From: an uncultured Bacilli bacterium
GTDB taxonomy: Bacteria; Bacillota_I; Bacilli_A; RF39; UBA660
Direction of reading: 5' to 3'
Length of the DNA: 12,751 nucleotides
NCBI GenBank assembly: GCA_944358665.1
Contig: CALVRP010000082.1
Location: forward strand, 1-12,751
A model generated the notes under the pieces. It did no database searches. It was not told the origin of the DNA and saw only the letters and a list, made by a program, of their open reading frames with translations. Made by a program: the position numbers and the translations under genes. Positions 1 to 5,480 of this stretch are shown one piece after another; the stretch's first letter is position 1; each line of letters begins with the position of its first letter.

Positions 1-29
1 CGTTGGTTCAAATCCGACTAGGCCCTCCA
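1..29 (+). tRNA. tRNA 3' end (partial, isotype undetermined)
   Basis: Only the 3' part of a tRNA is inside the window. The T arm is complete: stem GTTGG (2-6), loop TTCAAAT (7-13), stem CCGAC (14-18) with one G-U pair. It is followed by the 3' acceptor strand TAGGCCC (19-25), discriminator T (26) and an encoded CCA (27-29). The missing 5' acceptor strand should read GGGCCTA. The anticodon lies upstream of the window, so the isotype cannot be read. U73 is most common in Cys and Gly tRNAs and in some Thr tRNAs, which is only a hint. Confidence 0.9.
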
Positions 30-39
30 AATAAAAATT

Positions 40-66
40 AACCCTTGAATAAACAAGGGTTTTATT
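40..66. terminator. Intrinsic terminator, probably bidirectional
   Basis: Perfect 8-bp stem AACCCTTG (40-47) with CAAGGGTT (54-61) around a 6-nt loop, followed by TTATTAT on the plus strand, just after the tRNA. Read on the minus strand the same hairpin is followed by a T-rich run (AATTTTTATT), so it can also end the convergent DUF1848 transcript. Confidence 0.8.
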
Positions 67-149
67 ATGCTAAAAAAATTATGAACTTTTAAATATAAGA
101 ATTTATTTATATAACGAACAATATAAATAATTTTTAAAAGATTGAACTA

Positions 150-995
150 TTAGTATTTTTTAGTCTTTATTTTAATGTGCTTTTGTGTATTTTGTTGTTG
201 TTCAAAATTTGCAAAACAGTAACGGCATCCATTTTTACACGTGTTACATAATCCAATATCGATACTACTAACACATCCTGCTTCAAGTCTTTGATCGTCC
301 ATATCAAGTGGCTTTCCAAGAATTTTTTCAAAGAGGTGATCGTCAACACAATGGGCATAACCTATTCCAAGATCTGCAAAATCAGCTTCCATTTTACAAG
401 TTTCTAAGGCGATTCCATGTTGTGATGCTTTTTCAGCTAGAGCTTTTGCAATATTACGTTTCTGCTTTAAATCTGGTTCTTGTATACCGATATCTTCTAA
501 AGAACGTAAAATATGATCGTAGGTTGCTAAAAATCCAATAATGCATTTTTCAGTATATCCTTCAAGACTTTCTGCAAGATGACTAAATTGTTTTATGTGA
601 TAATCAATATTATAATCTTGACTTAGAATTATGGGATCATATCGCCAAATTACCTTTTCAGGGCCTATTATCTTGGCCAATTTTTTAAAGGTAGGAATGA
701 TTACGGTATCTTTATCTGGAATATTGGGCTCTATTTTTTTATCGTAGCCAGTTACAGTAAACTGAAAGTAGTAAGCAAAGCCTTTTAATTCCTCTAATCT
801 ATCAAGCATAGGGGATGGATTTTTAGTCCAAAAAACTATACCATCTACTTCATTTGGTGTAAGTGGAAGTTGATATAAATCATTACTACCTTCAGGATCT
901 TCTATAATTGTATAACCTTCGTGAAGTCTTTCGAAAAACCATTTAGAATATTGACTTGGAATATCTGTTTTTCGGCTGGCACTAATAATGTACAT
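150..995 (-). CDS. DUF1848 family protein with C-terminal cysteine cluster
   Basis: 281-residue protein of the DUF1848 family, whose function I do not know. Family signatures seen: N-terminal SASRKTDIP (5-13), FFERLHEGY (20-28), and DGIVFWTKNPSPM (51-63), followed by an alternating strand/helix pattern (YYFQFTVTGY at 75-84) that could be a TIM-like barrel. The C-terminal end holds C241, C250, C253, C257 and C260. C253, C257 and C260 form a CX3CX2C pattern, the spacing of radical-SAM iron-sulfur clusters, but at the wrong end of the protein for a standard radical SAM enzyme. The tail after residue 264 is Gln/Lys-rich. The start at 995 has GAAAGG about 11 nt upstream and its own promoter. It is a single gene, convergent with the tRNA. 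Family call firm; Fe-S binding is inference. Confidence 0.88.
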   Translation of the reverse strand: MYIISASRKTDIPSQYSKWFFERLHEGYTIIEDPEGSNDLYQLPLTPNEVDGIVFWTKNPSPMLDRLEELKGFAYYFQFTVTGYDKKIEPNIPDKDTVIIPTFKKLAKIIGPEKVIWRYDPIILSQDYNIDYHIKQFSHLAESLEGYTEKCIIGFLATYDHILRSLEDIGIQEPDLKQKRNIAKALAEKASQHGIALETCKMEADFADLGIGYAHCVDDHLFEKILGKPLDMDDQRLEAGCVSSIDIGLCNTCKNGCRYCFANFEQQQNTQKHIKIKTKKY

Positions 996-1030
996 AATAT
1001 CACAAACCTTTCTAACAAAATATGCTGTAT

Positions 1031-1058
1031 ACTATACCACAAATTTTCATAATTTCAA
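1031..1058 (-). promoter_or_regulatory. Promoter of the DUF1848 gene
   Basis: On the minus strand TTGAAA (1058-1053), a 16-bp spacer and TATAGT (1036-1031), about 36 bases upstream of the ATG. Predicted from sequence only. Confidence 0.6.
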
Positions 1059-1240
1059 AATTATAGTTGAAAAATAACGGCTTATAAAAAATTAGTTGTT
1101 TGTTGGGGTGAAATTTTTGGTTTCTGGTGATGTGAATTATTATAGCAATATAATATGTTTTTAAATATAAGTTTTATTTTATAAAACAAGCGTAAACTAA
1201 AGACTACCAAAAACTCTCTGATAAAAATTCGACAATTCTC
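1059..1240. other. Intergenic stretch without recognised features
   Basis: AT-rich DNA between the two divergent promoters. I see no reading frame with a ribosome binding site, no convincing hairpin and no repeats on either strand. Confidence 0.6.
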
Positions 1241-1300
1241 TTGTTAAATTATTAATTATGCGATATAATGTTAAAGTACTTAGGCGCAAATGCGAGGAGG
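1241..1300 (+). promoter_or_regulatory. Promoter and RBS of the LCP gene
   Basis: TTGTTA (1241-1246), 17-bp spacer, TATAAT (1264-1269). The short leader contains AGGAGG (1295-1300), 8 nt before the ATG at 1309. Spacing and -10 are near ideal for sigma-A. Confidence 0.8.
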
Positions 1301-1308
1301 AAGTTTAG

Positions 1309-3372
1309 ATGAAAAAATTAACTAGACATAAAGCCAGTTTTGTCATTTCATTGTTATTAACCATAGTATTATTAGCTTCTACAGGTTATTTATTTTATAA
1401 TTTATTATTACTAAAAAATATAGAAACAGTTTTAAGAATAGTTGGTATGGTAGTACTCGGCATTATTGCTTTGGTATTAATTTTATTTGCTATTAGATTT
1501 TTAAAGAAGTTTAAAAAAGCTAAACTTATATTAATATTATTTTTAATGGTTATTTTATCAGCCGGCGAATTATTTGTGGCTTATAATATTGGTAAAGTTT
1601 ATGGTACATTAAATAAAGTTTCTAGTAATACAGAATATACAACATATTCTTCTAGTATTGTTACTTTAGCTGATAATGAAGCAGAAGATATTAAAGACAT
1701 TAGTGATGATGAAACATTAGGTGTTTTAGAAGATGAAACAAGTTATGAGGGCTCTATTATACCAAGTGAAGTTATTAAAAAGAATGAGTTAATAAATGAA
1801 ACAGAAGAATATGCAAGTTATATTTCAATGATAGATGCTTTAGAAGCTGGAGAGATTAATTATATTTTCTTGCCTACTAATTATCCTACAATGTTTAGTA
1901 GTATGGAGGGTTATGAAGATATAGCGGATACAACTAAAATAATTTATACACAAACAAAAAAAGTAAAAAAGGATAGCGATGAGGGTAATGCTAAATCTAT
2001 TGATGAACCATTTACAATATTATTAATGGGTGTGGATTCAGAAATGGAAAATTTAGCTGATAGTTCATTTAACGGAGACTCTTTAATGGTAATTACATTT
2101 AATCCAAAAACATTAACTTCAACAATGTTAAGTATTCCTCGTGATTCATATGTGCCAATTGCATGTTTTGATAATCAAAGAAAAAATAAAATCACTCATG
2201 CCGCATGGCAAGGCGAAGAATGTATGCAACAAACAATTGAGAACTTTTTAGATATCGATATTGATTATTATGTAAAAATAAACTTTAAAGGTGTTGTTAA
2301 ACTTGTAGACACTTTAGGCGGTGTTGAAGTTGATGTACCTTATAGTCTTTGCGAACAAAATAGTGATAGGCAATGGGGAGCAAATACTGTTTATATTGAA
2401 GAGGGACTTCAAACGTTAAATGGTGAGCAAGCTTTAGCGTATGCTCGAAATAGACATCCTAATCCTTCGATGTGTTCGGCAAAATGGACGAATTATACAA
2501 GTAATGATTTCATTAGAGGACAACATCAACAAGAAGTAGTAGAAGCTTTACTTGATAAATTTAAAGATGTTAAGAGTTTAGATACGGTTTATAATTTATT
2601 AGATACAATTAGTTCTAGTATGGCAACTAATATGAGTACTGATCAAATCTTATCACTTTATAATGTTCTTAAAGACGTGGCAAAGAAAACAAGTAATGGT
2701 TCTGATTTAACCGATGCTTTAGGTATTCAAAAATTATACTTAAGTGGTGAAGATGCAAGAATAATAGATTATGGTGGAACAAATTTATCATTATATAATT
2801 ATGTGCTTTATGACGAAAGTGTAGAAGCTGTTAGTGATGCTATGAAAGTTAACTTAGGTTTAAAGAAAGAAAAGACCATCAAGAAATTCAGCTTTAATAT
2901 AAATGAACCTTATGAAGAAGAAGTTATTGGTCAAATGGATAGTGGAACGACTTCAATAACGCTTTTACCAAGTTTTATTGGTGAGTCGCTTAGTTATGTA
3001 AATAGTTTCTGTAGTGCTAATGGTATTAAAGTAAATGTTAGTGGTAGTGGAACTGGTACTGTTATATCACAAAGTGTATCTGCCGGGGCTAGTGTTGAAG
3101 ATGTTAGTAGTATTACGGTAACTTTATCTGGTGGAACATCTAGTTCATCAAGTAGTTCTTCTAGCAGTTCGTCAAATAGTTCATCATCAAGTTCAAATAG
3201 TTCTAGAGATGAAAGCGAAAAAAATGATGATACTGGAACCGGGGATTCAACCGGCAGTTCAACTGATGGCGAAACTGGGGATTCAACCGGCGGTGGCCAA
3301 CAAGGCGGAGAAAATGGTGGCGGTAGTGACCTTGATGATCCGGCGTTAGATAATTCTGGAGTTAACTCTTAA
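1309..3372 (+). CDS. LytR-CpsA-Psr (LCP) family cell-wall ligase with PASTA-like domain
   Basis: 687 residues. LCP proteins transfer undecaprenyl-linked glycopolymers (teichoic acid, capsule) to peptidoglycan outside the membrane. Three membrane helices lie at about 11-34, 40-62 and 72-93, as in CpsA-type LCPs. An extracellular accessory region (about 150-222) follows, then the LCP catalytic domain (about 234-450). Its motifs are LLMGVDS (238-244), SIPRDS (275-280, catalytic Arg278 and Asp279), YYVKINFKGVVKLVD (320-334), LGGVEVDVP (336-344) and ALAYARNRH (375-383, Arg380 and Arg382). Residues 553-607 look like one PASTA domain, usually found in Ser/Thr kinases and penicillin-binding proteins that sense muropeptides. 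The last 80 residues are a Ser run (610-632) and a Gly/Asp/Ser-rich tail with a 12-residue repeat. Extracytoplasmic cysteines at 286, 305, 348, 389 and 568 are unusual. It is a single-gene unit with its own promoter and terminator. LCP call firm; the substrate polymer is unknown. Confidence 0.95.
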   Translation: MKKLTRHKASFVISLLLTIVLLASTGYLFYNLLLLKNIETVLRIVGMVVLGIIALVLILFAIRFLKKFKKAKLILILFLMVILSAGELFVAYNIGKVYGTLNKVSSNTEYTTYSSSIVTLADNEAEDIKDISDDETLGVLEDETSYEGSIIPSEVIKKNELINETEEYASYISMIDALEAGEINYIFLPTNYPTMFSSMEGYEDIADTTKIIYTQTKKVKKDSDEGNAKSIDEPFTILLMGVDSEMENLADSSFNGDSLMVITFNPKTLTSTMLSIPRDSYVPIACFDNQRKNKITHAAWQGEECMQQTIENFLDIDIDYYVKINFKGVVKLVDTLGGVEVDVPYSLCEQNSDRQWGANTVYIEEGLQTLNGEQALAYARNRHPNPSMCSAKWTNYTSNDFIRGQHQQEVVEALLDKFKDVKSLDTVYNLLDTISSSMATNMSTDQILSLYNVLKDVAKKTSNGSDLTDALGIQKLYLSGEDARIIDYGGTNLSLYNYVLYDESVEAVSDAMKVNLGLKKEKTIKKFSFNINEPYEEEVIGQMDSGTTSITLLPSFIGESLSYVNSFCSANGIKVNVSGSGTGTVISQSVSAGASVEDVSSITVTLSGGTSSSSSSSSSSSSNSSSSSSNSSRDESEKNDDTGTGDSTGSSTDGETGDSTGGGQQGGENGGGSDLDDPALDNSGVNS
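3241..3291 (+). repeat. Short direct repeat in the LCP tail
   Basis: GGGGATTCAACCGGC occurs at 3241-3255 and 3277-3291, a 36-bp period that encodes repeated TGDSTG in the low-complexity C-terminal tail. It is richer in GC than the surrounding gene. Confidence 0.8.
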
Positions 3373-3383
3373 CAGTAACAATA

Positions 3384-3410
3384 AAAATCAAGTTTTATGC
3401 TTGATTTTTT
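3384..3410 (+). terminator. Terminator after the LCP gene
   Basis: Stem AAAATCAAG (3384-3392) with CTTGATTTT (3400-3408) around a 7-nt loop and a T run, 11 bases after the stop codon. Confidence 0.85.
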
Positions 3411-3472
3411 AATCTCTTTAAAAGGTAAACAAATAATTTATTAATTAGAATAAAATAGATAAGGAGGGGAAT

Positions 3473-4177
3473 ATGGAATATGTAGATTTTTTGGCTCGAA
3501 TTGTTGCCGCTTTACTTTTGAGTTTCGCAGTGGGACTAGAAAGACAGTGGCGTAGAAGAGCGATTGGCCTTAGAACAAATGTCTTAGTTTGTATTGGAGC
3601 TTTCTTATTTGTGGCCGTTTCAGTTATGCTTGGAAGTAATGATTTAAAAATTGCTGCCCAAGTAGTATCTGGTATTGGTTTCTTAGGTGCAGGAGTTATA
3701 TTAAAGGATGGTCTTAACATCAGAGGATTAAATACAGCGGCTACTTTATGGTGTAGTGCTGCCTTGGGGGTGTTATGTGCCTATGGTTTAATAATTGAGG
3801 CCGTTACGGGAACGTTCTTTATTTTAGTGGCAAATATTTTACTTAGATATATAACAAGAAAATTAATGAAGCATAATATGGCACATTTAAAAGATTATGT
3901 TATTGAAGTTGTTACGTCTAAAGACAAAGAACTTATTTTAAGAACGACTTTAATTCAAAGTATTAGTGATGAGGCTATTTCTATTAGTGGTTTAGAGACT
4001 AGAGAATGTGAAAATAGCCGAGTAGAGATTAAACTTTACGTTAGTATGGATAATAAAAATGAAGAATCACTTAAACATTTAATTACCAGATTTACAATGG
4101 AACCAGAAGTTTTTTATGTTGGTTATAAATTTGATAACAATAAAAATCATCATTTCTTTGACGATGATGAAAGTTAA
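3473..4177 (+). CDS. MgtC/SapB family membrane protein
   Basis: 234 residues, a typical length for MgtC with its C-terminal domain. MgtC proteins are inner-membrane proteins linked to magnesium limitation, acid stress and, in some pathogens, inhibition of F-type ATP synthase. The exact role in Bacilli is unsettled. Signatures seen: GLER (21-24), GLRT (32-35), GIGFLGAGVIL (67-77) and RGLNTAATLW (84-93). There are about four hydrophobic helices (4-21, 37-53, 62-78, 94-126). The cytoplasmic part (about 140-221) has the strand-helix pattern of an ACT-like domain, and the tail ends in a His/Asp-rich NHHFFDDDES. The RBS AAGGAGGGG (3461-3469) ends 3 nt before the ATG. I see no convincing promoter directly upstream and no Mg-riboswitch-like leader. 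It stands alone between the LCP gene and sepF. Confidence 0.93.
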   Translation: MEYVDFLARIVAALLLSFAVGLERQWRRRAIGLRTNVLVCIGAFLFVAVSVMLGSNDLKIAAQVVSGIGFLGAGVILKDGLNIRGLNTAATLWCSAALGVLCAYGLIIEAVTGTFFILVANILLRYITRKLMKHNMAHLKDYVIEVVTSKDKELILRTTLIQSISDEAISISGLETRECENSRVEIKLYVSMDNKNEESLKHLITRFTMEPEVFYVGYKFDNNKNHHFFDDDES

Positions 4178-4260
4178 AGTGTAAAAAAATGCAAAAAAGA
4201 TATTTTTTTGACTTAAAAAGTAAAAGATTAGGAAAAGGTATTTAATTTTTAAAAAATATA

Positions 4261-4269
4261 TGATAAAAT
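4261..4269 (+). promoter_or_regulatory. Extended -10 promoter of sepF
   Basis: TG (4261-4262), one base, then TAAAAT (4264-4269), 45 bases before the ATG. No good -35 is visible at the right distance. AAGGAGG (4301-4307) is the ribosome binding site. Confidence 0.5.
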
Positions 4270-4313
4270 GTTAAATAGCAAAGTAGCAAAAAGTTACTAT
4301 AAGGAGGATAATT

Positions 4314-4712
4314 ATGGGTTTTATTAAAAAAATTATTGGTGAAGATGAAGACGTTTTTTCAGCACCAGACCAATACTATGATTTAAAAACAGAAGAAGCT
4401 TTAACTGAAGAGGGTGGCGCTAAAATGATTTTATTAGAGCCAAGGGCTTATTCTGAAGCACAACAAATAGCAGATCATTTGAAAAAGAGAAATACAGTTG
4501 TTGTTAACTTAAAAAGAGTTACCCCTGAACAAGCTAAAAGAATAGTAGATTTTTTAAGTGGAACAATATATGCGATAGGCGGTGGCCTTCAAAAAATAGG
4601 TGGCGGAATCTTTTTGTGTACACCAAATAATGTTAATGTTCAAGGTAAGATAACTGGGGAAACTGAAGGTAAAGGCATCCATGATAACGATGATATAAAT
4701 ATTGAGTGGTAA
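4314..4712 (+). CDS. sepF: Cell division protein SepF
   Basis: 132 residues. SepF is a membrane anchor of the FtsZ ring that forms arcs at the septum. Seen here: an N-terminal amphipathic membrane-targeting helix (MGFIKKIIG), a short acidic linker (10-35) and the SepF domain (about 36-110) with KMILLEPRAYSEAQQIADHL (37-56), the NTVVVNL strand (60-66), DFLSGTIYAIGG (79-90) and GGIFLCTPNNV (97-107). The family is usually about 130-155 residues, so the linker is on the short side. RBS AAGGAGG lies 6 nt before the ATG. divIVA follows after 49 bases. In Bacillus, ylmG and ylmH sit between these two genes, and they are absent here. Confidence 0.95.
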   Translation: MGFIKKIIGEDEDVFSAPDQYYDLKTEEALTEEGGAKMILLEPRAYSEAQQIADHLKKRNTVVVNLKRVTPEQAKRIVDFLSGTIYAIGGGLQKIGGGIFLCTPNNVNVQGKITGETEGKGIHDNDDINIEW

Positions 4713-4725
4713 AATTTAGAAATTT

Positions 4726-4753
4726 GTGCTATAATATGTAGCACTGGGTGAGG
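4726..4753 (+). promoter_or_regulatory. Extended -10 promoter and RBS of divIVA, within a palindrome
   Basis: TGC then TATAAT (4727-4735) is an extended -10 element, without a clear -35. It lies inside an inverted repeat GTGCTA (4726-4731) / TAGCAC (4739-4744). GTGAGGT (4748-4754) is the Shine-Dalgarno and ends 7 nt before the ATG. Whether the palindrome is an operator or chance is unknown. Confidence 0.55.
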
Positions 4754-4761
4754 TAGATATT

Positions 4762-5241
4762 ATGGAAAAATTTAATCGAGTACTTCGCGGCTATGACCCA
4801 GATGAGGTTAATTCTTTCTTAGATCAAGTGATTTCTAAGGTGGAAGATATTGTGGCTCAGTTAGACAGAAAAAAGGCTGAGGTTAAAAGTATGAAAGAAG
4901 AAATTGCCACTTTAAGAGGTGAACTAGCTAAAGTTGATAAGTTGAAAGAACAACTCTCACAATATGAAAGAATGGAAGGTACTTTAAATAAAGCAATCAT
5001 TATGGCTCAAAAAACATCAGATCAACTAAAAGTAGCGGCGCATCGTGAAAGTGAGATCATGTTAGATGAAGCTAAACAGAATGCGAGTCGGATTGTTAAT
5101 GAAGCACTAATGCGGGCTGAAAAAATTGAAAATGATGCGATGCTTTTAAAACGTAATGTTAATGTTTTTAAGAAACGTTTGAGAAGTATTATTGAATCGC
5201 AACTTGAAACAATTGATGAAATAGATAAAATTGAGCTTTAA
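4762..5241 (+). CDS. divIVA: Cell division/polarity protein DivIVA (short N-terminus)
   Basis: 159 residues. DivIVA is a coiled-coil scaffold that binds curved membrane at septa and poles and positions division and envelope proteins. The N-terminal LRGYDPDEVNSFLDQV (8-23) is the family hallmark. The rest is coiled coil, with ERMEGTLNKAIIMAQ (69-83) matching the Bacillus second domain. Compared with Bacillus DivIVA, the roughly ten residues before the RGYD loop (the LTPxDIxNK part) are missing, and the membrane-inserting Phe17 is Leu8 here. The neighbouring Arg is kept. The ATG at 4762 is the only start with a Shine-Dalgarno. An in-frame CTG at 4744 would add LGEVDI but has no ribosome site, and an in-frame stop lies at 4732. 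The 3' end carries the likely promoter of the ileS leader. Confidence 0.93.
   Translation: MEKFNRVLRGYDPDEVNSFLDQVISKVEDIVAQLDRKKAEVKSMKEEIATLRGELAKVDKLKEQLSQYERMEGTLNKAIIMAQKTSDQLKVAAHRESEIMLDEAKQNASRIVNEALMRAEKIENDAMLLKRNVNVFKKRLRSIIESQLETIDEIDKIEL
5204..5231 (+). promoter_or_regulatory. Promoter of the T-box/ileS transcript inside divIVA
   Basis: TTGAAA (5204-5209), 16-bp spacer, TAAAAT (5226-5231). The predicted start near 5238-5240 coincides with the base of T-box stem I, which supports it. Confidence 0.6.
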
Positions 5242-5464
5242 AACAAATGATGGAGACGGTATATTAATTCTTTTTTTTAGAGAGTTAGTGGTTGGTGAAA
5301 ACTAATAAAAAGATAATATACAGATCACTCTTGATGTGTTTTTTTGAAATTTAGTAGGGAAAAACGGTGACGCGTTATAGTTTTGAGATAAGTAAAGATG
5401 AAAAGCTTATAAAGTAAGGTGGTACCACGATTATATCGTCCTTATATTTATAGGCTTTTTTTAT
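5240..5464 (+). promoter_or_regulatory. T-box riboswitch, isoleucine specifier (AUC)
   Basis: Leader that reads uncharged tRNA-Ile and controls ileS by antitermination. Stem I base AAAACA (5240-5245) pairs with TGTTTT (5337-5342). The upper stem GTATATTA (5259-5266) pairs perfectly with TAATATAC (5314-5321), and the apical part is TTAGT/ACTAA. The specifier ATC (5324-5326), followed by a purine, is in the expected 3' side of the specifier loop and agrees with the downstream gene. The T-box sequence AAGGTGGTACCACG (5416-5429) differs from the consensus at few positions. Terminator strands: 5403-5419 with 5440-5457, then a T run. Very high confidence in class, slightly less in exact stem limits. 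Confidence 0.95.
5403..5464 (+). terminator. T-box-controlled terminator
   Basis: The 5' strand AAGCTTATAAAGTAAGG pairs with CCTTATATTTATAGGCTT (5440-5457), followed by seven T. The 3' part of the 5' strand overlaps the T-box sequence, so antiterminator and terminator exclude each other. Confidence 0.88.
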
Positions 5465-5480
5465 TTAAGGAGGAGATTTT

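Noticed and set aside
116..132. CGAAC near 116 as a second SOS box
   Set aside because: Only one half-site; no GTTC at the right distance.
167..541. Open frames on both strands inside the DUF1848 gene
   Set aside because: They lie wholly within a recognised gene, have no ribosome site and no family features.
3131..3349. Plus-strand frame in the LCP tail, His/Val/Gln-rich
   Set aside because: It is the alternative frame of a Ser-codon repeat and keeps open only because the tail is repetitive.
3445..3720. Minus-strand frame opposite the MgtC gene
   Set aside because: Shadow of a clear MgtC coding region, with no ribosome site.
4180..4237. 18-codon frame between the MgtC gene and sepF
   Set aside because: No ribosome site, Lys-rich composition as expected of A-rich DNA, no support.
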